A stretch of DNA of 64,000 nt, taken from NCBI GenBank assembly GCA_020634395.1, contig JACKBU010000007.1, forward strand, positions 62,001 to 126,000, written 5' to 3'. The notes under the pieces are model-generated. The model was not told the DNA's origin. It searched no databases and saw only the letters and a program-made list of their open reading frames with translations. Below, one piece after another: positions 44,008-52,708 of the stretch (within the stretch, counting starts at the first letter, position 1; every line of letters starts with the position of its first letter). The stretch comes from Ardenticatenaceae bacterium. Its GTDB lineage: Bacteria > Chloroflexota > Anaerolineae > Promineifilales > Promineifilaceae. The position numbers and the translations under genes were made by a program.

Positions 44008-45237
44008 CTAATGATGAGCGTCGGCGTCATAAAAGGGCAAAAACCGTGCTGCCAGGCTAAAGCCCAACAGCCAATAAGAAATGACGCCAATTCCCACGGC
44101 AATTTCCTGCCAGGTTGGCACATAAGAGCCTAATTTAATTGTTGGCGTGTACGGGTCATAGCTAATGGCGGCAATCAGCCCCGAAAAATTGTAATTCCAG
44201 CGCATAATCACCACGCAAGTGGCTGCCATGAGCGCCACCACAATGCGCAGGCGCAAATTGCGGCCGGGCTTGTAGGTGATGAGCGTAAACCCCGGCACAA
44301 GACCACCCATCAACACCTGCCCCAGCCAAAACGACCAATTATAGGGGGCAATGCTGTTTAGCAATTCCACTTGCATCGCCACATCGCTGTCAAAACTGTA
44401 ATAGTACGTAACGGCCCAATCCCACAGCTTGAGGTAAATGCACAGCAGCAGCACCGCCCCCGCCATACGCGCCAACTGCGCCAGCACTTCATCTTTTACC
44501 AGCCCCGGCCGCATGACGCGAAAGACCAGCACGCTGAGTACAAACAGCAGCGCCAGCCCCCCGCCAATGGCCGAAAGCACAAACATGACCGGCGCGGTGG
44601 GGCGAAACCACAGCCCGCGCCCCGACAAGACGCCATAGGTTGCGCCCAAAGAGGCCTGGTGCAGCAGCGACAGGGTTAACCCCACCACCGCCAGAATTGG
44701 CCCCAGCTTGTGAATGAAATGGGTGACTTTTACCAGAAAGGGGAACCGCCGGAAGAGGGCATGTTCCATGATGGAAGGAAACATTTCCAGCACCAGCACT
44801 GTCAAATACAGCACCACGCACATGGTAATTTCCCACAGCAAGGAATGGGGCTGCCAAAAAACGACGGGATGCCAGAAGCGCAGGGGCTGGCCCAGGTCGA
44901 ACAGCAGCACCATGCCGGCCGTGGAGTACCCCAAAAAGCCGACGATGACGGCCAACCGGCCAATATGCTCGAAGCGTTTAATTTTGAGCAGGTACACAAT
45001 GACGCCCATGGTAAAGGCTCCGCCACCCAGGGCAATGCTGGAAATGTCGATGACAATCCACAGGCCCCAGGGCACCTGGTCATTCAGGCCCGTGACGGCC
45101 AGGCCATAGCGCAGCACCTGGTAGCCACCTACTGCGCCAAAGGCGAATCCGGCCAGCAGCAGCCCAATCCACAGGGGGAAGATGTCAAACTCGCGTTTGC
45201 CAAGCCGAACTTTGGGTACATGAATGGGGTAATCCAT
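44008..45237 (-). CDS. NrfD/HybB-like quinone-interacting membrane subunit
   Basis: About 409 residues from the ATG at 45237 (MDYPIHVPKVRLGKREFDIF), directly after the upstream stop. It has about ten membrane segments typical of the larger NrfD/HybB/ActC type (LLLAGFAFGAVGGYQVL, DISSIALGGGAFTMGVIVYL, TAGMVLLFDLGQPLRFWHPV, PLLWEITMCVV in similar form). Such subunits bind menaquinone without haem and pass electrons to the ferredoxin-like partner. The gene order cytochrome, FeS protein, NrfD resembles polysulfide/tetrathionate reductase-like or Act/Qrc-like respiratory complexes. Confidence 0.9.
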   Translation of the reverse strand: MDYPIHVPKVRLGKREFDIFPLWIGLLLAGFAFGAVGGYQVLRYGLAVTGLNDQVPWGLWIVIDISSIALGGGAFTMGVIVYLLKIKRFEHIGRLAVIVGFLGYSTAGMVLLFDLGQPLRFWHPVVFWQPHSLLWEITMCVVLYLTVLVLEMFPSIMEHALFRRFPFLVKVTHFIHKLGPILAVVGLTLSLLHQASLGATYGVLSGRGLWFRPTAPVMFVLSAIGGGLALLFVLSVLVFRVMRPGLVKDEVLAQLARMAGAVLLLCIYLKLWDWAVTYYYSFDSDVAMQVELLNSIAPYNWSFWLGQVLMGGLVPGFTLITYKPGRNLRLRIVVALMAATCVVIMRWNYNFSGLIAAISYDPYTPTIKLGSYVPTWQEIAVGIGVISYWLLGFSLAARFLPFYDADAHH

Positions 45238-45238
45238 C

Positions 45239-46066
45239 TCAGGCCTCCTCACCCGTGGGGGGGACGTAGAATACTTTGGGGCTGGTGCTCAGGTCTTCGC
45301 GCAGCAAAATAGGCGCGGGTACTTTGGCAAGCTCTTCGCTGATGGGGCTGTGGGGGTCGTTGAGGTTGCCGAAGACGCGGGCGCCGGTGGGGCAGGCCAC
45401 CACGCAGGCGGGGGTTGCGGCTTCGTCTACGCCGGGCATCAGGCCGCGTTCCAGGCCGGCGTCGATGCGATGCTCGCAGAAGGTGCATTTTTCCATGACG
45501 CCGCGCGGGCGGCGTTCTACTTCGGGAAAGCCGAATTCGGGGGTGAACTGGTTGGGTTCGACGTGTTCTTGCCAGTTGAAGCGGCGCACGTCGTAGGGGC
45601 AGGCGACTTCGCAGTAGCGGCAGCCGATGCACAGGTCGTAGTCCATGGTGACGATGCCGTCGTCGCGGACGTAGGTGGCCCCGACGGGGCAGACGTGGAC
45701 GCAGGGTGGGTCTTCGCAGTGCATGCAGGGGCGGGAAAGGTAGTATTCTGCGCCGTTGGTGGTGGTTTCGCGGGTGACGACGTTGTATTCGAAGTTGACG
45801 GGCAGGTCGTTGACGGCCTGGCAGGCGTAGGTGCAGTAGTTGCAGCCGATGCATTTGTTGATGTCGATGAGCATGCCCCATTTGTAACGGCCGTCGCCCA
45901 CCCCGCTGCCATGTTCCTGAGAAGCGGCCTGGCCTGCGCCGGGCGCGTGGGGCAACTGCGTGGCGGCAATGGCTCCCATGGTGCAAGCCGTTACGGCCAG
46001 AAACCCGCGCCGCGAAATGGTGTCGCCCAGCAAGCTGGTTTGTGTCTTGTTTCCTTCTTCGCTCAT
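45239..46066 (-). CDS. Tat-exported four-cluster [4Fe-4S] ferredoxin-like subunit (NrfC/DmsB-like)
   Basis: 275 residues from the ATG at 46066; the longer open frame upstream reads the cytochrome gene out of frame. The twin-arginine signal SRRGFLAVTACTMGAIAATQ places it outside the cytoplasmic membrane. Four Cys sets follow: KCIGCNYCTYAC; CMHCEDPPCVHVCPVG; CIGCRYCEVACPYDVR; CTFCEHR with TPACVVACPTGA. It would carry electrons between the NrfD-like subunit and the multihaem cytochrome. The stop almost touches the NrfD start (1 nt), so the two are coupled. Confidence 0.93.
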   Translation of the reverse strand: MSEEGNKTQTSLLGDTISRRGFLAVTACTMGAIAATQLPHAPGAGQAASQEHGSGVGDGRYKWGMLIDINKCIGCNYCTYACQAVNDLPVNFEYNVVTRETTTNGAEYYLSRPCMHCEDPPCVHVCPVGATYVRDDGIVTMDYDLCIGCRYCEVACPYDVRRFNWQEHVEPNQFTPEFGFPEVERRPRGVMEKCTFCEHRIDAGLERGLMPGVDEAATPACVVACPTGARVFGNLNDPHSPISEELAKVPAPILLREDLSTSPKVFYVPPTGEEA

Positions 46067-46088
46067 GGTTTTCTCCGTCGCCGTTGGC

Positions 46089-48374
46089 TTATTGCTGTTT
46101 GTCTTCGTGGCGGTGGCCGGGGTCTTTGCCCATGACCACCCATGCGCCGCCAATGACCAGGCCGAGGATGGGGAAGACGGCCGTCCACTGGGGCAGACCA
46201 ACAATACCCTGGCTTTCTACGTCTGGGGCGGCAACGGCCGTTTCCTGCACCCCTGCGGCCTCTGCGCCATCCAGCCGTTCTTGCAGCGTGGTGGGCGAAA
46301 CCTCTGCGCCCAGTTCCAACAGCGAATTGGCCGTATGGGCATCTTGCGCGTGGCACAAAATGCACGTATCCGAAGCCACGTCAAAAGCGTGCCCCGTGTT
46401 CAGCTCTGTGTTCTTGTGGCAGTCCAGGCAAGACATGCCCGCTGCCGCATGGGTCGAGTCGGGCATTTGATGCGCTTCGTCCTGGTGGCAGTTCTCGCAA
46501 ACTGTTGTGTGCCCATTGGCAATTTTTAGCTGCTGGGTGTGGGGGTTGTGGCAGTCGGCACAGGCAATGGCGTCATCGGCTGCGGCGTGGCCGCTCATTT
46601 CCCAGTCGGCGTGTTCATTCAAATGGCACGCGCCGCACACTTCGCCCGACTTGTCGATGGTGTAAGCCGAGGTGGGATGCTCGTTTTCCGGGTCTGCCAG
46701 CTTGTGGCAGTTGACGCAGGCCACTCCTTTTTCGCCGTGGGTGCTGGTCAGCCATTCGCCATGCACATCTGCGTGGCATTCCTGGCAATATTGCGAAGCA
46801 AAATGGGGCGCGTCGAGTTCCTCGACGGCCAGGGTGGGGGGGAAATGGGTCAGGCGTTGGGCGGCTTCTTCGTCGTACCCCAGGGCGGCAAAGTCGAGAC
46901 GGCCGTTTTCGGGCGTATGGCAATCATTACACTGCAACGCCTCATCCGCCGGGGCCACCATATGGGTAATCGGCCAATACATGGTCGTCTCCACAAAGCC
47001 ATATTCCCCACTGTACGGTAGGCCAGCATACGCCATCCCTACTTCAATGGCTGGCGCCCATTCAAAGCCGCGCCAATAGGCGGCGTCATCGGGGCCATAC
47101 AGGTGCGGGATCACCAGCGTATTGTTGATGCTGTCGTAAGGCTGAATGCCCGCGAATACCTTCATCGGCCAGATTCGCGCATCTTCATCGGTAATGCTGC
47201 CCTGCGGCGGGTTGATGACCACCGGCTGGCTGGGGTCGAAGGCGTCTTCAATCAGGGTGTATTCCACCTCGCCATTGAACCAGATGTACGACGGCGCCAC
47301 ATCCTCGCCATACTCAAAAGACCCCTTGCGCGAGTCATAAATCAGGTGGCCGGTTTCCGGGTCTTTGATCAGCTTGAGCGTGCCGTCTTCGTTGAGTTCC
47401 CCCGCTACCGACCAATCCCAATACATTTTGGTGGGTACGCCGCCCCGCGCATATTCGGGAATGTGGCAGGTTTGGCAGGCAATGCGGTCGATGTGCTGGT
47501 TGAGCATGTCGTACTGGTGGGGAACGGCCGTGTGGCAGCTTTCACACGTCTCTTCATCAGTAGAATTCATGGAATAGCGGCTGCCCGACACCACATGCCC
47601 GTCGGAGGTGTGGCATGTGGTGCAGGTAAAGTCCAGCCCTTCGGCATCCATATGCACATCCAGGGCATAGTCCGGGTTTGCCAACGAGGAGTCCATATCG
47701 CCATGCTTCACGCCATCGGCCCCACCGCCGTAGAAATGGCACGAACCGCAGGTTTCGCGGCTGGTTGGGCCAATGTTTTGCGCCACCTCAGCCAGGTCTG
47801 GCGGCTCCCAAATGATGCCGCTGCCGGCCGGAAACTCTTTTGGCTCGTAGGTGGGGTGTCCGGCAGCTGTGGGGAATTTGGCATAAGTGCCGGTGGTGTC
47901 GTGGCAAACCAGGCAGTCTACGGCCTCTTCATTGCTAAAGTCGAAGGTGTTGTCTGTCCAGCCGTAACCGGTGTGGCAGCTTGTACAGCGCGGCTCATTA
48001 GACTCTATGGCTACGCAGAAGTTGTTGATGACATTTTGCTTGCCCAAGATTTGCCCGGTGTCGGGGTTTTCGTACTCCCAAGTCCAGTGGGATGTGCCCA
48101 TGACTTCTTGGGCGGCATTGACATGGCAAGAAAGGCACGCCCTGGTTACATCGGGGCCAGTCTCGAACTCTTGTTGCAGCTCGGCAAAGGTGCGGTGGTC
48201 GGGCGGAATGGTGACGATGCCGTCTTCTGTTTCCGCCCCTGCGCCTTCGTCGCCTGCTGCGGCCTCGTCTTGCTGCAAAACGGGCGCGGCCGTGGCGCTG
48301 TCTTGCCAAATGAAGCCTATGGTCAGCAACATGATCATGACCAATGTCGCCATATATATCTGCTTCCTACGCAT
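46089..48374 (-). CDS. 15-haem c-type cytochrome: octahaem tetrathionate reductase-like part fused to a 7-haem domain
   Basis: 761 residues with fifteen CxxCH motifs: Cys at 80, 130, 154, 209, 251, 277, 300, 482, 530, 553, 580, 605, 626, 649, 671. Residues ~60-490 follow the octahaem tetrathionate reductase (OTR) pattern: GKQNVINNFCVAIESN, EAVDCLVCHDTTGTYAKFP, CGSCHFYGGGADGVKHGDMD, ACQTCHIPEYARGG. The last seven haems (530-675) are closely spaced, like an electron-wire domain. An N-terminal membrane segment and a C-terminal one (FPILGLVIGGAWVVMG) anchor it outside. GGAGG precedes the start. OTR enzymes reduce tetrathionate, nitrite or hydroxylamine in vitro; the substrate here is open. Confidence 0.9.
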   Translation of the reverse strand: MRRKQIYMATLVMIMLLTIGFIWQDSATAAPVLQQDEAAAGDEGAGAETEDGIVTIPPDHRTFAELQQEFETGPDVTRACLSCHVNAAQEVMGTSHWTWEYENPDTGQILGKQNVINNFCVAIESNEPRCTSCHTGYGWTDNTFDFSNEEAVDCLVCHDTTGTYAKFPTAAGHPTYEPKEFPAGSGIIWEPPDLAEVAQNIGPTSRETCGSCHFYGGGADGVKHGDMDSSLANPDYALDVHMDAEGLDFTCTTCHTSDGHVVSGSRYSMNSTDEETCESCHTAVPHQYDMLNQHIDRIACQTCHIPEYARGGVPTKMYWDWSVAGELNEDGTLKLIKDPETGHLIYDSRKGSFEYGEDVAPSYIWFNGEVEYTLIEDAFDPSQPVVINPPQGSITDEDARIWPMKVFAGIQPYDSINNTLVIPHLYGPDDAAYWRGFEWAPAIEVGMAYAGLPYSGEYGFVETTMYWPITHMVAPADEALQCNDCHTPENGRLDFAALGYDEEAAQRLTHFPPTLAVEELDAPHFASQYCQECHADVHGEWLTSTHGEKGVACVNCHKLADPENEHPTSAYTIDKSGEVCGACHLNEHADWEMSGHAAADDAIACADCHNPHTQQLKIANGHTTVCENCHQDEAHQMPDSTHAAAGMSCLDCHKNTELNTGHAFDVASDTCILCHAQDAHTANSLLELGAEVSPTTLQERLDGAEAAGVQETAVAAPDVESQGIVGLPQWTAVFPILGLVIGGAWVVMGKDPGHRHEDKQQ

Positions 48375-48479
48375 TGCAACCTCCGTGCTTTCTTCATCAT
48401 GGGCAACGGGTAAGAAAAAGTACCCATTGCGCCTTTTTCAGTGCTGGGGAGAATAGTTGAAGGATGTGCTGGTGCGTAG

Positions 48480-48506
48480 TGACATATGTCACATAATTGT
48501 GTGACA
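48480..48506. promoter_or_regulatory. Overlapping palindromes upstream of the cytochrome operon
   Basis: TGACATATGTCA (48480-48491) is a perfect 12-bp palindrome, and TGTCACA (48487-48493) pairs with TGTGACA (48500-48506) across 6 bp. TGTGA/TCACA half-sites are CRP/FNR-family-like. The site is about 105 bp upstream of the cytochrome start in the only gap before the operon. The region 48375-48682 has no gene. Confidence 0.55.
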
Positions 48507-48682
48507 TTGTACACTGTAGTGGTACAGCCTGGTGCATTTTACTTGTGATTTATGGAGCAGGGGGGGCGGGGAAGGGGGCGGCCGGCGAGATAGAAAGCAA
48601 AAGGCCAGCGCCGATGGGTTGCACCGGGCGCTGGCCGTGTGGGGGTGAGGCGGTTGAACTGCGGAGCAGTCTGGGGTATTTT

Positions 48683-51600
48683 TTATCCGGGGGGGGCGGT
48701 GGGCCAGGACAACAGCCCTGTTTTTGCCAGGGTGGATTGGCGCAGGCGTTCGCGCAGGGCGATTTGGTAACGGCCGTAAGCCGCCCACAGCATTTCCACC
48801 AACTCGGCCGCTCCTTCTGTTTGCCCTTGCTGCCCCATGTCCTCTAATGTCTGGCACAACATTTGCATTTCTGCTGCGCCCAAATAGCTGCTGCCTCCCT
48901 TCAATTCATGGGCTGCACGCATTAACAGTTGGCTGTCGTTCTCGGCTGCTGCCTTAACCAGCCGGGTGTGGACATCGCGTACTTCGCTGGCAAACTGGTC
49001 TTTCAGCTCATTCAAGACTTCATCCAGGTCTTCGCCATACATTTTTTGCAGAACGGCCATGTCCATAATGGGTATGTCGGGTGAAGTGGGGGCGTTGGGG
49101 GGGGCAACGGCCGTGCCCAACAGTCCGGTAGCCGGTGGCAAAGCGTGGCAGCGCCGCAGTGCCGCAGCCAGCGCTTCCATATCTACTGGTTTGCTGATGT
49201 AGTCGTCCATTCCCGCCGCCAGATACGCTTCCCGGTCTCCTTGCAGCGCGTTGGCCGTCATGGCAATGATGTACGGCCGTCGCCCGGCAGGCCACTCGGC
49301 ATGAATGTGCCTGGTCGTCATCACCCCATCCATTTCGGGCATTTGCACATCCATCAAAATGACATCGTAGCTTTGCCGCCGCAGCGCCTCCAGCGCCTCT
49401 TGCCCATTGGCGGCCACATCCGCCCGATAGCCAAAATGGGCCAATATGCGCAGCGCCACCTTTTGGTTGGTCACATTATCTTCGGCCAGCAAAATGCGCA
49501 GGGGGTGTTCGGTGGCAAATTGTAGATTGGTTTCTGTGAGCTGCCGGGTGTATGTTTTGGGCTGTGCCAAAGCCATGGGGGTGTCGGAAAAGAGGCCGCT
49601 CAGGGCGGCAAGTAACTGCTGTGGCTTGAGGGGTTTGGTCAACTGCAAGGAAATGCCCAACTGCTCGGCTTCGGGCAGGCGGTAGCCCAGCGATGAGAGC
49701 AGCACCAGCGGCAGGTGTTTGGTACACTGCTGCCGAATTTTTCGCGCCAGCATCAGGCCATCCATGCCGGGCATTTGCATGTCTAAAATGGCCGCATCGA
49801 AGGGGCAATGTTCGCGTAATTTCTCCAGGGCTTCGGGGCCGGAAACGGCCGTTTCCGGCAGCATGCCCCAGCTCCGCGTTTGCCGCGCCAAAATAAAGCA
49901 GTTCGTCTCGCTGTCGTCCACCAGCAAAATTCGCTTACCCGCCAGATGATCATGATCCAGCGGCGCATCGGGCACGGCCGTGCCCGGAACCGCCCCCACC
50001 ACAACCGTAAAATGAAAAGTCGAGCCGCGCCCCGCTTCACTTTCGGCCCACATTTGCCCGTTCATCATCTCCACCAAATTCTTGCTAATGGCCAACCCCA
50101 GCCCTGTGCCTCCATAATGGCGCGTTGTCGAGGTATCCCCCTGGCTAAACGCCTGAAACAAATTACTCAGGTTTTCCGGCGGAATGCCGATGCCCGTATC
50201 GCGCACCGAAAAATGCAAAACTTTTGCCAGGGGGCGCGTTTGCGACCGCACCTCTTCATGGGTACGTGCCGCGTCAAGCTCTACCGTGACCACCACTTCT
50301 CCCTTCTGCGTAAACTTCACGGCATTGCCAATGAGGTTGACCAACACCTGCCGCAGTCGGGTTACATCGCCAATGATGGTTTGGGGCACGTTTTCTTCCA
50401 CCAGGTACAGCAAATCCAGCCGTTTATCACTCGCCTTGGAGGCCAGCAAATCCAGCGCTTCTTCAATGCAGGCCCGCACGCCAAAGGGCTGCCGCTCTAG
50501 TTCCAGCCGCCCCGCTTCAATTTTGGAAAAGTCGAGGATGTCGTTAATGACCGTGAGCAGCGCGTCGCTGCTGGTGTGGATGGTGTTGACAAAATCATGC
50601 TGCTCTTCGTTTAGCGGCGTGCTTAGCAGCAAATTCGACATGCCAATGACGGCATTGAGTGGGGTGCGAATTTCGTGGCTCATGTTTGCCAGGAAGGTGG
50701 CTTTGGCACGCACGGCCGCTTCGGCTACCTCGCGGGCCTGCTGCAATGCCTGCCGGGCCTGTTCATTGGCAATGGCTAGCGCCATCATTTCGCCCAATTG
50801 TTGCAGCACAGCCAGCCGCGCGGGGTCGCGGGGTGGGTTGGGGGGGGTGTAGAGAAATAAGACGCCTTTTGTCTCGCCGAGATGATTGAGGGGCACAATG
50901 TAGTGGCCGTGCCGGGTCATGTCGCTGAAGTCGTGGATGTGATCGGCGTCGGTGAAGCAGTCGTCGGAAACGATGATTTCGCCTGTGGCGGCCGCCTGCC
51001 CGCACAGCCCTTCGCCCAGGGGGATGAATTCTTCTTTGTTGATAAATTCGGAGGAGAACTGCCCATGTAGGGTAAATAGGTTGAGGTGGTTGCTTTCGGT
51101 GGCGCGTAAGAATATGCCGGCTTTTTGCTCTACGCCGAGGCCTTTCATTTGCACAAGCCGGGTCAGGGCGTCGTCGAAACGGTCGCGCAACGGCCGTTGC
51201 TGCTGCAACACCTGGGCCACATGGGCCTTTACCTCGGCGGCCTTTTGCTCAAACGCCTTTCGCTTTTCCCGCTCTACCTCGTTGGTAATGTCGCGCTGTA
51301 CGGCTACAAAGCCCAGCAAATTTCTTACCTGGTCCCAAATGGGGGTGTTGGTGGACTGCACCCAATAAAGCAGTGAGTCGGGGGGCTGTGCCTGGTTTGC
51401 TGGTTTTTTGCGCCGGTTGAGGATACGGCCGTGCCACACCTTCCCGCGCCGCATGGTCGCCCACATTTCGGCGAGGTACTCTTCTGGCATTTGGCCGCTG
51501 CTCAAAATATTGGGCGGGCGGCCAACAGCTTCGGCGGCCGTCCAGCCTGTCATCTGCGTAAAGGCGGGGTTCACATATTCAATGATGCCCTGGGGGTTGG

Positions 51601-52633
51601 TGATGTAAATGGCGTCGCTGCTCGCCTCGATCGCCATCACCAGCCGCAGCCGTTCTTGTTCGGTGCGTCTATGCTCGGCCATTTCTTGCTGCAACTGGTC
51701 GTTGGTCGCCGACAATTCGGCCGTGCGTGCCGTCACGCGCTTTTCCAGCGAATCGTGGGCGGCGCGTAGGGCGAGTTCTGCCTGTTTGCGTTCGGTAATG
51801 TCGCGGGATACGGTGAGCAAGCAAGGCTCGCCGCCGATTTCGATCATTTCGGTGGAAATGAGTGAGATGCCCACCTGGCCGGATTTGGTTTTGTATTCCG
51901 CTTCAAAGTTGCGCACGAAGCCTTGCATTTGTATGGCTCGCACAAAGCGGAGGCGGTCGCCGGGGTTGGCCCATACGCCCAGCTCTTGGGCGGTGCGGCC
52001 CAGCACTTCTTCGCGCTGGTAGCCGGTGTTGCGCAAAAAGCCTTCGTTGACTTCGATGTAACGGCCGTCTTCCATGGAGCTAATAATCACCGAGTCTGGG
52101 GTGGCGCGAAAGGCTTTGGCAAACCGTTCTTCGGAGGCCCGCAGCGCCTTTTCGGTGTGGGCGCGGCGGGCAATTTCCTCTTGCAAAGCGGCCGTGCGTT
52201 CTTCTACGCGCTGCTCTAGCGCTTCCTGGTAGGCAATGAGGGCGGCTTCGGCGCGTTTTAGCCGCACCTGGGTGCCAATGCGGGCCAGCAGTTCGCCCTG
52301 TTCTACCGGTTTCACCAGGTAATCGTCGGCGCCGGCGGCAAAGGCGCGTACTTTGTCTTGCGCCTGGGCTATTGCGGTGATCATGATAATTTTGATGCTT
52401 GCCAGAGCGGGGTTGGCTTTGATGATGTCCATCGCCTCGAAGCCGTCCAGTCCGGGCATCATCACGTCCAGTAGAATCACGTCTACATTGGGCTGTTCTT
52501 CGAGGAAGACGAGGGCGTCTACGCCGGAAACGGCCGTTGCCACCTCATACTTTTCCCGCGCCAACAACCGTTTGATGTATATGTGGGTAGCTTCTTCGTC
52601 GTCAACAATTAGAATCTTGGGCACTGTGTCCAT
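48683..52633 (-). CDS. Soluble hybrid histidine kinase: REC-PAS-PAS-GAF-HK-REC-REC-HPt
   Basis: 1316 residues. Receiver 1-120 (KILIVDDEEATHIYIKRLL, ILLDVMMPGLDGF); coiled coil; PAS ~163 (FAKAFRATPDSVIISSMED); PAS ~330 (AIEASSDAIYITNPQGIIEY); GAF ~495-620; HisKA near 646 (FLANMSHEIRTPLNAVIGMS); HATPase; receiver ~898 (AAILDMQMPGMDG); receiver ~1045 (VILMDVQMPEMDGV); HPt with His near 1240 (MRAAHELKGGSSYLG). The C-terminus gives a BarA/TorS-type phosphorelay whose output would go to a separate receiver. The lone receiver protein at 55520 is a candidate. No membrane segment. Confidence 0.93.
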   Translation of the reverse strand: MDTVPKILIVDDEEATHIYIKRLLAREKYEVATAVSGVDALVFLEEQPNVDVILLDVMMPGLDGFEAMDIIKANPALASIKIIMITAIAQAQDKVRAFAAGADDYLVKPVEQGELLARIGTQVRLKRAEAALIAYQEALEQRVEERTAALQEEIARRAHTEKALRASEERFAKAFRATPDSVIISSMEDGRYIEVNEGFLRNTGYQREEVLGRTAQELGVWANPGDRLRFVRAIQMQGFVRNFEAEYKTKSGQVGISLISTEMIEIGGEPCLLTVSRDITERKQAELALRAAHDSLEKRVTARTAELSATNDQLQQEMAEHRRTEQERLRLVMAIEASSDAIYITNPQGIIEYVNPAFTQMTGWTAAEAVGRPPNILSSGQMPEEYLAEMWATMRRGKVWHGRILNRRKKPANQAQPPDSLLYWVQSTNTPIWDQVRNLLGFVAVQRDITNEVEREKRKAFEQKAAEVKAHVAQVLQQQRPLRDRFDDALTRLVQMKGLGVEQKAGIFLRATESNHLNLFTLHGQFSSEFINKEEFIPLGEGLCGQAAATGEIIVSDDCFTDADHIHDFSDMTRHGHYIVPLNHLGETKGVLFLYTPPNPPRDPARLAVLQQLGEMMALAIANEQARQALQQAREVAEAAVRAKATFLANMSHEIRTPLNAVIGMSNLLLSTPLNEEQHDFVNTIHTSSDALLTVINDILDFSKIEAGRLELERQPFGVRACIEEALDLLASKASDKRLDLLYLVEENVPQTIIGDVTRLRQVLVNLIGNAVKFTQKGEVVVTVELDAARTHEEVRSQTRPLAKVLHFSVRDTGIGIPPENLSNLFQAFSQGDTSTTRHYGGTGLGLAISKNLVEMMNGQMWAESEAGRGSTFHFTVVVGAVPGTAVPDAPLDHDHLAGKRILLVDDSETNCFILARQTRSWGMLPETAVSGPEALEKLREHCPFDAAILDMQMPGMDGLMLARKIRQQCTKHLPLVLLSSLGYRLPEAEQLGISLQLTKPLKPQQLLAALSGLFSDTPMALAQPKTYTRQLTETNLQFATEHPLRILLAEDNVTNQKVALRILAHFGYRADVAANGQEALEALRRQSYDVILMDVQMPEMDGVMTTRHIHAEWPAGRRPYIIAMTANALQGDREAYLAAGMDDYISKPVDMEALAAALRRCHALPPATGLLGTAVAPPNAPTSPDIPIMDMAVLQKMYGEDLDEVLNELKDQFASEVRDVHTRLVKAAAENDSQLLMRAAHELKGGSSYLGAAEMQMLCQTLEDMGQQGQTEGAAELVEMLWAAYGRYQIALRERLRQSTLAKTGLLSWPTAPPG

Positions 52634-52648
52634 CGTCTTTCCTAAAAT

Positions 52649-52708
52649 AGATAGAGTGTAGAGATAGAGTGTAGAGATAGAGAACGGCCGTTGCTCTGTC
52701 TCTATCTA
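52649..52708. repeat. Tandem ATAGAGTGTAGAG units and hairpin between the two kinases
   Basis: ATAGAGTGTAGAG occurs twice in tandem, followed by AGATAGAG, the octamer AACGGCCGTT, then CTCTGTCTCTATCT. The flanks pair around the octamer. The right arm overlaps the stop codon of the upstream kinase gene. Confidence 0.55.

Noticed and set aside
46067..46204. N-terminal extension of the FeS protein
   Set aside because: It would overlap the cytochrome gene out of frame and bury the Tat signal; the ATG at 46066 places the twin-arginine motif correctly.
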